Assembly: GCF_027625935.1 (NCBI RefSeq)
Contig: NZ_CP115301.1
Span: 1-64,000, forward strand
Length of the DNA: 64,000 nucleotides
Reading direction: 5' to 3'
Origin: Streptomyces camelliae
Lineage (GTDB): Bacteria > Actinomycetota > Actinomycetes > Streptomycetales > Streptomycetaceae
A program made the position numbers and the translations under genes. Shown piece by piece: positions 46,622-54,963 of the stretch (positions within the stretch are counted from its first letter, which is position 1; each line of letters begins with the position of its first letter). A model generated the notes under the pieces. The model made no database searches. It saw only the letters and a list, made by a program, of their open reading frames with translations, and was not told the origin of the DNA.

Positions 46622-47499
46622 CGGTGGCACAGCCGGCCACCACGGGGAGAGCGCGCGGCATCACCCTCGACGCGGACGGCATCACCCTGTCCGCGTTGCT
46701 CGCCCTCCCGGAACAGGCTCCGTGCAGGGCGATGGTCGTCGCCCTGCACGGAGCCGGGATGAGCTCCTCGTACTTCCACGGACCAACCCACCCCGACACG
46801 TCGTTCCTCGACCTTGCCACGAGCCTCGGGTTCGCGGCGGTGGCCGTGGACCGCCCGGGCTACGGCCTGTCGGCGCGGCAACTGCCCCAGGGGCAGGGCA
46901 TCGCGGACCAGGCGGCGACGCTCAGCGCGGCCCTGCGCTTCCTCACGGCGCGGTTCGACACGGGCAGCGGCGTCTTCCTCCTCGCCCACTCCTTCGGCGG
47001 CAAGCCCGCGCTGCGGATCGCCGCGGACGGCACGGTGCCGGAGCTGCTCGGCCTCGACATCTCCGGCTGCGGCGGCGAGTACGCGGTGCCCTTCGGTGCC
47101 CGCGACACGCACGGGCGACGGAGCTGGCGGCTCAACTGGGGGCCGCTGCGGCTGTATCCGCCGGGGACGTTCCGGGCCAGCGGCACCATGGTCGCCTCGG
47201 TTCCGCCGCGCGAGCTCGCGGACGCCGTCCGCTGGCCGGAGGAGTTCGCCGAGTTCGCCGGGCGGATCCGGGTGCCGGTCCGGTTCACCTTCGCCGAGCA
47301 CGAGGCCTGGTGGCAGCACGACCAGCAGGCGGTCGCCCGGCTGCGGTCACGGCTGAGCGCGGCGCCCCGCGTGGTGACGGACCATCAGCCCGACGCCGGC
47401 CACAACATCAGCCTCGGCTGGACGGCCCGCGCCTACCACCTCAGGGCCCTCGGCTTCGCGGAGGAGTGCCTGCGGGTAGCGGGAGCCGGAACACACTGA
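46618..47499 (+). CDS. Alpha/beta hydrolase
   Basis: This 293-residue protein has the nucleophile elbow LLAHSFGGKPALR (Ser in A-H-S-F-G), an oxyanion-region HGAGMSSSYFHGP and a late His in DAGHNISLGW. The acid is probably in FTFAEHEAW. Coupled to the ARO/CYC gene by a 4-bp ATGA overlap, it may release, hydrolyse or rearrange a polyketide intermediate, or act as an editing thioesterase. It is not an FAD enzyme like those in many angucycline operons, so its exact role is open. Confidence 0.85.
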   Translation: MTVAQPATTGRARGITLDADGITLSALLALPEQAPCRAMVVALHGAGMSSSYFHGPTHPDTSFLDLATSLGFAAVAVDRPGYGLSARQLPQGQGIADQAATLSAALRFLTARFDTGSGVFLLAHSFGGKPALRIAADGTVPELLGLDISGCGGEYAVPFGARDTHGRRSWRLNWGPLRLYPPGTFRASGTMVASVPPRELADAVRWPEEFAEFAGRIRVPVRFTFAEHEAWWQHDQQAVARLRSRLSAAPRVVTDHQPDAGHNISLGWTARAYHLRALGFAEECLRVAGAGTH

Positions 47500-47602
47500 T
47501 GTCCCCCGACAGCACGTGACACCGCCGGCGGGTTCCCCGGACCGCCGCCCCCGATCGCACGAGCGACCCGATCAGACCCACGCTAGGAAAGCAGGACCGG
47601 AC

Positions 47603-48004
47603 ATGACCCAGGACATCGTCGGTGTGTGGCACCTGGATGCCTTCCACGACGTGGACGAGGCCGGGCGGCCCGTGGGAGAGGGCCCGCTGGGGCCGTCCCC
47701 GTCGGGCATGCTGATCTACACGCCCGACGGCCACGTCTCGGTGAGCATGATGCCCACCGCACCGGCTACCGCACCGGGCCCCTCGTACATGGGATACGCG
47801 GGCGAGTGGCAGGTGCGGGACGGGAAGGTCGTGCACCGCATCCGGATCTCGTCGCGCCCCGACTGGATCGGCATCGAGCAGTCCCGGGACGCCGAACTCG
47901 ACGGAGACGTCCTCACCGTCCGCGCCACCCGGGAGGTGGACGCGCGTCCGCAGCGGCGCGTCCTCGTGTGGCGCAGGGCCGGGCGGCCCGGGGGTGCACG
48001 ATGA
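47603..48004 (+). CDS. Lipocalin-like domain protein
   Basis: This 133-residue protein opens with QDIVGVWHLDAFHDVDEAGR and continues SGMLIYTPDGHVSVSMMPTA, then YAGEWQVRDGKVVHRI: the beta-barrel pattern of the lipocalin-like family often found in polyketide clusters. It may bind a hydrophobic intermediate or catalyse a cyclisation. AGGAAAGCAGG upstream of ATG 47603. Its stop overlaps the next ATG by 4 bp. Confidence 0.75.
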   Translation: MTQDIVGVWHLDAFHDVDEAGRPVGEGPLGPSPSGMLIYTPDGHVSVSMMPTAPATAPGPSYMGYAGEWQVRDGKVVHRIRISSRPDWIGIEQSRDAELDGDVLTVRATREVDARPQRRVLVWRRAGRPGGAR

Positions 48005-48192
48005 GCGCCCTGGTGGACACAGTCGTCGGGATGGCCGAGGACGCCGACCACCCGCTGCTGGTGGCCCTGAGCATCTTCGCGCCCGGAGCGGTACGCACCG
48101 CGGCCACCGGCCCGCAGGAGGAGCCGGCGGAGGGTCGGAGCGCCGCGGCGGTGGCCGCGCACCTCGGACGGCTGGGCCTGGGAGACACATGA
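48001..48192 (+). CDS. Small 63-residue protein of unknown function
   Basis: The frame starts ATG 48001 inside the end of the lipocalin-like gene and stops inside the start of the PPTase gene, with 4-bp overlaps (ATGA) at both ends. This argues that it is translated. The sequence MSALVDTVVGMAEDADHPLL, ALSIFAPGAVR and AAAVAAHLGRLGLG is helical and acidic to neutral, without signal peptide, cysteines or recognised domain. Function is unknown. Confidence 0.6.
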   Translation: MSALVDTVVGMAEDADHPLLVALSIFAPGAVRTAATGPQEEPAEGRSAAAVAAHLGRLGLGDT

Positions 48193-49058
48193 CGCCGGTC
48201 GCCGTCGCCTCGCCGCGCGTGCTGCTCCTCGCGCACGATCTGCGCTCCCCGGGCACCGAGGAGCTCGCGCGCACGGTGTTCGAGGTGCTGCCGCCGGCCG
48301 AGCGCGAGCGGATCCTGCGCAAGCGGGTGACCGCGGACCGGACCCGCTCGCTGATCGGGCGGTGGCTGGCCCGCCGGGCGGCCGCATGGATCGTCGGCAC
48401 GCCATGGACAACCCTGGGCACCGGGCAGCACCCCGGCGGGCAGCCGTACGTGGTGGCCAGGCCGCAGTTGTCGCTGAGCATCGCGCACAGCGGCCGGTAC
48501 GCACTGGCGGCCGTGGCCCTCGGGGCGCGGGTCGGAGTCGACACTGAGCAGGTGGCGCGCGTGACCCGGCTGCCCGACGACGTCTTCCTCGGCCCCGGCG
48601 AGCGGGCGGCCTTGCACGCCATGCCGCAGGACGCCGAATGCCGGGCGGCCCTGTGGGTGCTGAAGGAGGCGGCGGCCAAACTGACCGGCCAGGGCCTGCG
48701 CGCCGGCCTGCGGAGCATCAGGTTCGAGTGCCCGGGCGCCCGCTTCCCGCTCGCCGCGCGTACCCCTTACGTCGCGGCGGAGTTCAGCGCCTTCCGGCTC
48801 CCTGGCGGATACGTCGCCGCGGTGGGCTTGTCCGCGGGCAGACCGCCCCGGGAGCCGGTGTTCGTCACACCCCCGTTCGTGAGACAGCCGTGGAGACAGG
48901 AAGGACGGACCGCTTTCATGAATGATCCCGTGCAGCAGAACAGCCTCGGCAGGACCGACGACCACCTCGCGGAACCCGAGCGGGCGCCCCGCAGCGACGT
49001 GGGCCGGGACGACGACAACGAGGAGGCGGAGCAGCACATCTGGCGTAGCGTCAACTGA
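48189..49058 (+). CDS. 4'-phosphopantetheinyl transferase (Sfp type) with acidic C-terminal extension
   Basis: This 289-residue enzyme has the two Sfp-type motifs VGVDTEQVARV (Mg-binding Asp) and ALWVLKEAAAKLTGQGL (WxxKEaxxK), with the substrate arginine region RSLIGRWLARRAA. It should activate the cluster ACP by adding phosphopantetheine from CoA. The last 46 residues (from MNDPVQQNSLGRTDDH to EEAEQHIWRSVN) are acidic and not part of the enzyme fold. Their first Met (ATG 48918) has AGGAAGGA upstream, so they might also be made as a separate small protein. Confidence 0.88.
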   Translation: MTPVAVASPRVLLLAHDLRSPGTEELARTVFEVLPPAERERILRKRVTADRTRSLIGRWLARRAAAWIVGTPWTTLGTGQHPGGQPYVVARPQLSLSIAHSGRYALAAVALGARVGVDTEQVARVTRLPDDVFLGPGERAALHAMPQDAECRAALWVLKEAAAKLTGQGLRAGLRSIRFECPGARFPLAARTPYVAAEFSAFRLPGGYVAAVGLSAGRPPREPVFVTPPFVRQPWRQEGRTAFMNDPVQQNSLGRTDDHLAEPERAPRSDVGRDDDNEEAEQHIWRSVN

Positions 49059-49189
49059 CCGTGGCACAGCTGGACCAGGATGGGCTGCTCGCAGCTGCCG
49101 ATCGGCTCGTCGGCCTCCCCCCCCGCAGGGCCTCCGCCGAGAAGAAGCGGCCGCTGTCGTGCGCGAGGGAACCGGTGCGGGGGCCGAAG

Positions 49190-49531
49190 CCGATCCACGA
49201 GCGCGACATCGCGGCGGTCGCCGTCCAGGCCCTGCTGTCCGACGGCCACGAGGGCGCGACGTACGAGCTCACCGGCCCGGAGTCGATGACACTGCGCCGG
49301 CAGGTCGAGCTGATCCCGGCGGCGATCGGGCGGCCGGTCACCGTCGTCGACCTGGCCGGCGACGCCGCCCGGGCCCAACTGGAGGAGCAGTACGGCGCGT
49401 TCGGGGTGCCCGGCTTCGTCGACTCCGTCCTCGCCACGTACGCCGCCTCGGTCGGCACCGCCGCCCCGGTGACGGACACGGTCGCCCGGATCACCGGCCG
49501 AGCGCCGGCGGCCTTCGCCGACTGGGCCGTG
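49190..49531 (+). pseudogene. Truncated second copy of the NmrA-like gene (right inverted repeat)
   Basis: These 342 bp repeat the 3' part of the gene at 31183-32037 in inverted orientation with two substitutions (giving I-to-P-like and L-to-F changes: ELIPAAIG, VPGFVDSV). The open frame 49061-49660 embeds it between unrelated N- and C-terminal sequence, and the Rossmann part is absent, so it should be inactive. The near identity points to a recent duplication. Confidence 0.9.
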
Positions 49532-49640
49532 AGCATCGTCCGGCGGCTCATCCAGCTGATCTCAGCCGTTGCCAGGTCGGTGACTTTCCGAGCTCCACAC
49601 CTGCTCGGCGTGTTCGGGTTCAGCGCGGCGGGCGGCTCCC

Positions 49641-50057
49641 TCACTTCTCCACGTTGCTGATGGCGGTCTCGAAGACGGGGATCAGCTCGGGGTTGATCCC
49701 GTAGCCCTCGACCTTGCCGAATCCGGGGCCCACACCTGTCACGGGCTGCTCCATCGCCTCGGGCCAGCACCTGAGCATTTTGCCGCGCTGGAGAATCCGG
49801 CTGAGCGGTGCGCTGTGCCCGCGCAAGCTGTCGTCCGGCTTGTCCCGGAGGGCGTCCGCCGGTACGTGGCCACCGCGCTGGACGGCTTCCTTCACAATGC
49901 GTCGGGCTCGGGCAGGGAGCATCCGGTAGTACTGAGTGGCGCGTTCCTCGGTCCAGGTGGAGTCGGCTTCGACGTCCTGGGCGTGTTCGGAGAGGAGGGC
50001 GAGGAGCTTGGTCTGGAACTCGGGCGTGGGTTGGTCCACAGTGACGGTGATCCGCAC
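49641..50057 (-). CDS. Conserved plasmid-type protein of unknown function
   Basis: This 138-residue protein starts MRITVTVDQPTPEFQTKLLA and has a basic helical middle (TEERATQYYRMLPARARRIV) and the tail INPELIPVFETAISNVEK. The pattern (beta strand, then helices, then a winged-helix-like stretch HVPADALRDKPDDSLRGHSA) suggests a DNA-binding or helix-bundle protein. I do not recognise a named function. It is a single gene, convergent with the NmrA relic. Confidence 0.65.
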   Translation of the reverse strand: MRITVTVDQPTPEFQTKLLALLSEHAQDVEADSTWTEERATQYYRMLPARARRIVKEAVQRGGHVPADALRDKPDDSLRGHSAPLSRILQRGKMLRCWPEAMEQPVTGVGPGFGKVEGYGINPELIPVFETAISNVEK

Positions 50058-50360
50058 AGAGCCTCCCGTTACGACTTACGAGAATGAACGAGGTTCTGAC
50101 GGAGACAGTAGCGCACGCGCACGTTGGTCTCCCGGGAAGCACAGGCGGGCTTCGACCGAAACCACGATGCTGGTCTGGTGAGCGCTGCGCGCTGGAAGGC
50201 CGGGCCGCGCACGAACGTTTCCTCCAAGGAGGCCTGGCGGGAAAGATCACTGTGCTTCTCGCCCGACAGGGTGACTTCGGACCGCGTTTCCGGATGGATG
50301 TTGATGCAGGTCAGGAGCGCTGGGGAGCGGCGATGGGGATGGGTTTTTCGGCAACCGAGT
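50058..50360. other. Intergenic region, no supported gene
   Basis: The region lies between divergent genes and presumably holds both promoters. The short frames here have no plausible protein character. Confidence 0.4.
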
Positions 50361-50377
50361 TTTTAGTTATAGCTAAA
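50361..50377. promoter_or_regulatory. AT-rich palindrome, candidate operator of the XRE regulator
   Basis: TTTAG (50362-50366) and CTAAA (50373-50377) flank TTATAG, an AT-rich dyad in GC-rich DNA 59 bases before the HTH gene, with TTATAG possibly serving as the -10 region. Confidence 0.5.
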
Positions 50378-50435
50378 GGTGGCATCCTGGTGGTGTGGCA
50401 ACGAGCGTTGTCGCGGCGTGAGTTGGGGGTGAGAC

Positions 50436-50768
50436 ATGGGCATCTTCGCCCGTGACGACGACCGGACCGAATGGGCGGCCTCGCAGGTGGCACGGCAGGC
50501 CACGGCCTCTCTGGCCGGGCTGTTGGCGGGACTGGGCAAGAGCCGGTCCGATCTGGCGAAGGCGATGGGTGTCAGTCCGGGGCGGGTCAGCCAGATCTTG
50601 TCGGGGGATGCGAATCTGACGGTTCGGACGCTCGCCGCCGTGGCGGAGGCGCTGGACGCCGACGTTCAGATCAGCTTCCGGCCCCGGTCGGAGGCCGCAG
50701 CCGGCCGCAGTGGCACGGAATCCAGCGCCGCCGCCATCGGAAGCGTGGGGTTCCCGGCCCACAAGTGA
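50436..50768 (+). CDS. XRE-family helix-turn-helix regulator (antitoxin-like)
   Basis: This 110-residue protein has an HTH at residues about 30-85 (SRSDLAKAMGVSPGRVSQIL, LTVRTLAAVAEALDADVQIS), close in pattern to plasmid HTH repressors and antitoxins. The start is ATG 50436 with GGGGGTGAG upstream. No toxin gene lies beside it on the same strand; the next gene is convergent and encodes a membrane protein. It probably binds the AT-rich dyad at its promoter. Confidence 0.8.
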   Translation: MGIFARDDDRTEWAASQVARQATASLAGLLAGLGKSRSDLAKAMGVSPGRVSQILSGDANLTVRTLAAVAEALDADVQISFRPRSEAAAGRSGTESSAAAIGSVGFPAHK

Positions 50769-50791
50769 GTGGCGGCGCCAGGGCCGGTGGC

Positions 50792-51616
50792 TCAAAGTCG
50801 TCCCGTCTGTCGTCCTCGGGCCAGCCAGCGGTCGTACCAGCGGCGCTGCGGTGGCAGTGCCGGGCTGTGGAAGGCGTCGTTCGACATCGACTTCGCGCGC
50901 AGGGCCCGGAGTTCTTCCATCTCGCTGCGGCGGCCGTGGGCGTATGCGAAGTGCAGCAGGTGGCCGCACTGGGCGAGGGCGGTGCCGAACGCCTGGCGCC
51001 GGGCGATGAGTTCGTCAGCGGTGGGATCGCGTTGCCAGGTGAGGTCACCGTCGCGGCACGCCTCGTCGATACGGGTCTGTACGTCCAGTGCCGCGTCGAT
51101 CGCTTTCTCGACGTCCGCATAGATGGCGTTGATCGTTTTGCTGTCGGCGGTGAGCGGATGCCGTTCCAGCAAGTACAGCTTGAGATCGTGGACGAACACC
51201 CTGAGCTGGGTGGACGTTTCGATGCCGTCGAGGAAGCGGTCCGACCAGGTGCAGGCGTCGAGGTGCACCCGCTGCACCAGGCGCTCCCGGACCAGGGCGA
51301 TGCCCAGGGTCATGAACTTGACGTACGGCTGCGCCGTCTCGTCCTGTCTCCGCCGGGGCAGCGCGGTGGCGCCCGTCGCGGCGCCCGCGAGCACCGGGGG
51401 AATCTGTGCCGCGTGAGGGAGGAGGACCACTGCACCGGCCGCCACCGCCCCCATCAGCGCCAGTACGAACAGCATCAGGGCGGCGGACGCCCAGCTGCCC
51501 AGCAGCCGTCCCTTACCGGCGAACTCGCGGGCCAGCCCGACCCACGCGATGGCCGCGCTCACGGCGGCCGGTAACGCGTAATCGACCCACCAGGCATGCT
51601 GAGGCCAGCTACTCAT
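50792..51616 (-). CDS. Membrane protein of unknown function
   Basis: This 274-residue protein has two N-terminal hydrophobic helices (VDYALPAAVSAAIAWVGLAR and ASAALMLFVLALMGAVAAGA). A long cytoplasmic helical region follows (LDACTWSDRFLDGIETST, FVHDLKLYLLERHPLTADSK, VEKAIDAALDVQTRIDEACR). I recognise no named family. ATG 51616 is chosen over 51640. It is convergent with the XRE gene, with 23 bp between stops. The stretch 51617-51949 upstream has no gene. Confidence 0.65.
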   Translation of the reverse strand: MSSWPQHAWWVDYALPAAVSAAIAWVGLAREFAGKGRLLGSWASAALMLFVLALMGAVAAGAVVLLPHAAQIPPVLAGAATGATALPRRRQDETAQPYVKFMTLGIALVRERLVQRVHLDACTWSDRFLDGIETSTQLRVFVHDLKLYLLERHPLTADSKTINAIYADVEKAIDAALDVQTRIDEACRDGDLTWQRDPTADELIARRQAFGTALAQCGHLLHFAYAHGRRSEMEELRALRAKSMSNDAFHSPALPPQRRWYDRWLARGRQTGRL

Positions 51617-51949
51617 CGACGGCGTCCCCCAGTCCCCCAAGACGTCTCACGGACAAGCCGGACCGTCGTCAGCGTGCGAAAGCCGCGCGGGGCTCGCCCT
51701 CGGCAGGTCGCGCCGGCGTCCGGTCCTCTCGCCGGCGCACCTTTCGTCGAGAGCTGCCGCGAGTAGAGCTGATGATGTCAGCCGAAGCGGCACCACGCCG
51801 TTACTTTGAGCAACCATTATCCGCCATAAGTGGAGGATGGGACGCGTGGGGTTTGGGCGGGTCGCCGTTCTTGCCTCGGGGTGAAGCGGAACGGTTCCCA
51901 GGAGCGTCCCTCATGTACGTCACGTCAATGAGGTCCGCTCCCCAGGACG

Positions 51950-52264
51950 TCAGGTCGCGGCGCGGCGAAGAGGGACGACGACCCTCTCCCCCATGCGCTT
52001 GGGGTCGAGGCGGTAGTACTTGATGTGCCCGATCCGCTCGGTCTCCTCCAGCCAGCCGGCCTCGATGACCTGCTTGCGGGTGCGGGAGAAGACGGGCGGT
52101 GCCATGCCGACCAGTTTGGCCAGGTTGGCGGCTGTCTCCAGGACGGCGCCGGACCTGTCGGTCGGGTGCAGGGCGTACAGCATCACGACGAGACGCTGGT
52201 TGGCGCTCATCCCTGCCGTCTTCTCCAGCAGTTCGAGGTTCTTCTGCTTGTCGTCGCTGCTCAT
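51950..52264 (-). CDS. Winged-helix protein, RepL/MarR-like, gene 2 of pair
   Basis: This 104-residue protein reads MSANQRLVVMLYALHPTDRS, NLAKLVGMAPPVFSRTRKQV and AGWLEETERIGHIKYYRLDP: one winged helix with a beta wing. ATG 52264 overlaps the stop of the upstream gene (ATGA). It resembles both MarR-type regulators and RepL-type plasmid initiators. An 18-bp sequence repeated downstream and upstream of the pair may be its binding site. Confidence 0.7.
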   Translation of the reverse strand: MSSDDKQKNLELLEKTAGMSANQRLVVMLYALHPTDRSGAVLETAANLAKLVGMAPPVFSRTRKQVIEAGWLEETERIGHIKYYRLDPKRMGERVVVPLRRAAT

Positions 52265-52716
52265 CACTGGACCTCCCACCGTGCAGGAACATTGTCGTCG
52301 AATCCGGGGATGTCCGGCGGGTTGCACGTCTTCACGGCCTCACGCTGCTCGATCCCTGTGCCGTGAAAGGCGATGTACGGGCTGATCCGATAGAGGTTGT
52401 AGTTGCCGATCCGTCCCCGGACGATCAGGATGCGGTGTTTGACCAGCTTCCTATTGATCTTTCCGACGGCGTCGGAGGACATCCCCACTCGTTTGGCGAT
52501 GTCGGCGCCGGTGGCTCGCAGCGGCTCCATGCCCTCGGGCGAGACCCCGATCCACCACAGGACGAGGAACTTCTGACTGGGCGTGAACGCCCTGGACTCG
52601 GTGATCGCCTCCACGCGCGCCTTGTCGACCTGTGTGTGCCTGCCGGAAAAGGCGTACGGCGCATAAGGGATCGGCTCGCCCGTGTCGGCGTCGACCAGTC
52701 TGCGTACTGCTCCCAA
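52264..52716 (-). CDS. Winged-helix replication-type protein, RepL-like, gene 1 of pair
   Basis: This 150-residue protein begins RRLVDADTGEPIPYAPYAFS, continues FTPSQKFLVLWWIGVSPEGM and IAKRVGMSSDAVGKINRKLV, and ends its wing with RGRIGNYNLYRISPYIAFHG, a pattern like RepL-type rolling-circle plasmid replication proteins. It is coupled to a second winged-helix gene. A role in replication or copy control is inferred from pattern and context; a plain transcription regulator is possible. Confidence 0.6.
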   Translation of the reverse strand: MGAVRRLVDADTGEPIPYAPYAFSGRHTQVDKARVEAITESRAFTPSQKFLVLWWIGVSPEGMEPLRATGADIAKRVGMSSDAVGKINRKLVKHRILIVRGRIGNYNLYRISPYIAFHGTGIEQREAVKTCNPPDIPGFDDNVPARWEVQ

Positions 52717-52939
52717 CGGGCCCTCCGTGCAAGGGGGGTGCTTGGTGGTTCAGGGGTTCATGAAGGACGGCTCTCAGGCCGACCAGATGAACCTAACGTA
52801 CATGAGCAGGAAGTCAATTAGGTCCGCCTGTCGGCCGTGTCGGCTGTCGTCGTGCTCAGGGTCCGGGGCCCTCGATTCCGCCCTGTTTCCGCCTTCATTC
52901 CGGGGTCCGCGGTGCCGGAGACATGTACGTCACGTCAAT

Positions 52940-53545
52940 CTGGTGCTGTCGTAGGGACTGGGTACTCAGTTCCTAGGAACGTGGTGGCAGTTCTCAGGAA
53001 CTGCCTGGCAGTTCCTACGGTCTTGGTCGGTCAGGGCGTTTGTGCAGGTCAGAGGGCTTTTGGCGGCTGCGCTCTCTTCCCTTGTAAACAGCCCCGCCGT
53101 CGCTTCCGCTCCCAAGGACCCGTGATGCGTTGCGGCTTCGACTCGGCTTCGACTCGGCCTCGACCATCACTGCCTCTGCCCTATGACGGGTGTCCCCCAC
53201 ACTGCCCGCGGCTGAACATGAGTGCCGTGCCACGAGGAGTTCGCCGGGGACCCGCCCCGGCCCGGCACACGTACCCTCCGCTTTCCGGCGCGCACGGTCC
53301 GGACCACGACGAAACGGGTGCGCGCCGGGAAGTGGAGGGGCAGCGGGGTCCAGGGGCCGGCGAAGGCCCCTGGTACCACGCTGCCCAGCCAGGTCCGGGA
53401 GCGACCATGCGGGTGCACACCCGGCACCGGCCTGTGGGCCTGTGTGGGAGGGGGGTTGGAACCCGCACCCGAGGGCCGGGCTGCACCGGCAGGAGAGCTC
53501 TGCGCGCGGGGCTGGGGCGGGCAGGAGGAATGGGTGTGTGGGTGG
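52940..53545. other. Non-coding region with CAGTTCCT repeats
   Basis: Between about 52969 and 53020, CAGTTCCTAGGAAC, CAGTTCTCAGGAACTG and CAGTTCCTAC follow one another: a short inverted/direct repeat cluster. The rest, to 53545, holds no supported gene; frames are proline/arginine-rich. Confidence 0.5.
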
Positions 53546-53610
53546 GTGATTACGGCGTAATCACCCACATTGGCTTCGCCCGTCCCCGGGGGTGATTACG
53601 GCGTAATCAC
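53546..53610. promoter_or_regulatory. Centromere-like palindromes upstream of parA (two parS-type sites)
   Basis: The 17-bp palindrome TGATTACGGCGTAATCA occurs at 53547-53563 (arms extend outwards: GTGGG before, CCCAC after) and at 53593-53609. They lie 88-150 bp before parA. Seven further copies occur within 4.2 kb, which identifies them as the likely ParB-binding centromere. Confidence 0.85.
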
Positions 53611-53637
53611 TCCCGGGCCTTGATGACTGCTCAACAG

Positions 53638-53685
53638 CGTTAGCAAACTAACGTGTCGGGGCTCAAGAAAGGTCAGAAACGTTAG
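53638..53685 (+). promoter_or_regulatory. Candidate parAB operator
   Basis: CGTTAG-CAAA-CTAACG (53638-53653) is a perfect dyad, and CGTTAG recurs at 53680-53685, 13 bases before the parA start. The site differs from the parS palindrome, so it may be bound by the N-terminal DNA-binding region of ParA. Confidence 0.6.
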
Positions 53686-53697
53686 TATGGTGACGTC

Positions 53698-54963
53698 ATG
53701 AGTTCTCCAGCCTCCTTCAGCGACCGCGAGAAGGTCGTCTCCAAACTGCCGGGATGGCTCCGGCAGAACCTCAGAGTCAGGGCCGCCCAGTGCGGCATCG
53801 ACATCCAGGCCGCGGTGGAACAGGGCATCAGGGACTGGTGCGACCTGGCCTCCACCGTGCAGACCATCGACACCTCCGGCGCCGACTCCTTCGCCACGCT
53901 GCTGCCTCCGGGGCAGTGGGAGGAGTTCCGGCAGATCGCCGCCGACCGGCGGGTGTCGCTCATCCAGGGACTCGCCCAGTCCGTCCAGCTGTGGCTGGAC
54001 GCCAATCCCGCCCCGGACGTGGCGCGGCCCGAGATCACCCGCCGCATCATCGTGTGCAACCAGAAGGGTGGTGTCGGCAAGACCGCCATCACCGCAGGCC
54101 TCGGGGAGGCGCTGTCCGAGGATTCCAACGCGCTGTATCCGGTGCGCGTGGCCAAGGCGCTCGCCCAGGCCCTGCGCGCGAGTGAGGCCCAGGGCGACGA
54201 CACCGAGCCGGTGGATGATCCGCTGGACATCGAGAACCTGCCCGGACCGGGGCTGAAGGTGCTGCTGGTCGACTTCGACCCGCAGTGCCATCTGACCAAC
54301 CAGCTGGGCGCCACTCCTCTGCCGATGAACGGCGACAGCCTGACCAACCACATGGCGGGCGAGCCCAAGGGGGATCTGCGGGACCTCATCGTGTCCGTGG
54401 ACGAGGACGTGTTCGGTGGCCGGCTGCATCTGCTGCCAGCCTGCAACGACGCCTTCCTGCTGGACGTACGGCTGTCCGCGGTGCGGGCCCGGGAAGCCGC
54501 GCTGGAGCGGGCGCTGGCTCCACTGGAGAGTGATTACGACGTAATCATCGTGGACTGCCCGCCGAGCCTGGGCCTGAGCATGGACGCCGCGGCGTACTAC
54601 GGGCGCCGGCGTGACGCTGAGCGGGCGGGGCAGTCCGGGGCACTCATCGTCGTACAGGCCGAGGACAGTTCGGCGGACGCCTACGAGCTGCTGACGACGC
54701 AGATCGACGACCTGCGCGGGGACCTGCAGATCGACATCGACTACCTCGGCATCGTCGTGAATCTGTACGACTCCCGGCGGGGATACATCGCCACCTCGTC
54801 GCTTCAGGGATGGGTCGACATAAAGGATCCGCGGGTCGTCGGGCTCATCGGGGACCTCAAGGAGCAGAAGGAGGCAGTGCGGGTGAAACGGGCACTGCTG
54901 TCGTACGCGCCGAAGTCGCAGCAGGCCGTGGGGATGCGGGCGCTGGCCAGGGAGGTGTTGTGA
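53698..54963 (+). CDS. parA: ParA-type partition ATPase with N-terminal DNA-binding extension
   Basis: This 421-residue ParA has the deviant Walker A NQKGGVGKTAITAG at about residues 121-134 (signature Lys in KGGVGKT), the A' motif LLVDFDPQCHLTNQLG and Walker B SDYDVIIVDCPPSLG at about 278-292. About 110 extra N-terminal residues (LPGWLRQNLRVRAAQCGIDI) set it with the plasmid type Ia ParAs that autoregulate. It drives segregation by ATP-dependent binding to nucleoid DNA with ParB. The GTG of parB overlaps its stop. A parS-type palindrome lies within the codons of its Walker B. Confidence 0.93.
   Translation: MSSPASFSDREKVVSKLPGWLRQNLRVRAAQCGIDIQAAVEQGIRDWCDLASTVQTIDTSGADSFATLLPPGQWEEFRQIAADRRVSLIQGLAQSVQLWLDANPAPDVARPEITRRIIVCNQKGGVGKTAITAGLGEALSEDSNALYPVRVAKALAQALRASEAQGDDTEPVDDPLDIENLPGPGLKVLLVDFDPQCHLTNQLGATPLPMNGDSLTNHMAGEPKGDLRDLIVSVDEDVFGGRLHLLPACNDAFLLDVRLSAVRAREAALERALAPLESDYDVIIVDCPPSLGLSMDAAAYYGRRRDAERAGQSGALIVVQAEDSSADAYELLTTQIDDLRGDLQIDIDYLGIVVNLYDSRRGYIATSSLQGWVDIKDPRVVGLIGDLKEQKEAVRVKRALLSYAPKSQQAVGMRALAREVL
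54531..54547. promoter_or_regulatory. parS-type palindrome inside parA
   Basis: TGATTACGACGTAATCA, a variant with central A instead of G, spans the codons for DYDVI of the Walker B motif of ParA. This codon run is required for ATPase function, so it shows a protein-constrained origin for the palindrome. Confidence 0.7.

Larger units (their letters stand above)
51913..52939. repeat. 18-bp direct repeats bracketing the winged-helix gene pair
   Basis: CATGTACGTCACGTCAAT occurs at 51913-51930 and 52922-52939. A related site, GTCAATTAGGTCCGC at 52812-52826, matches GTCAATGAGGTCCGC at 51925-51939. Exact 18-mers about 1 kb apart on both sides of the two genes look like operator or iteron sites. Confidence 0.7.
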
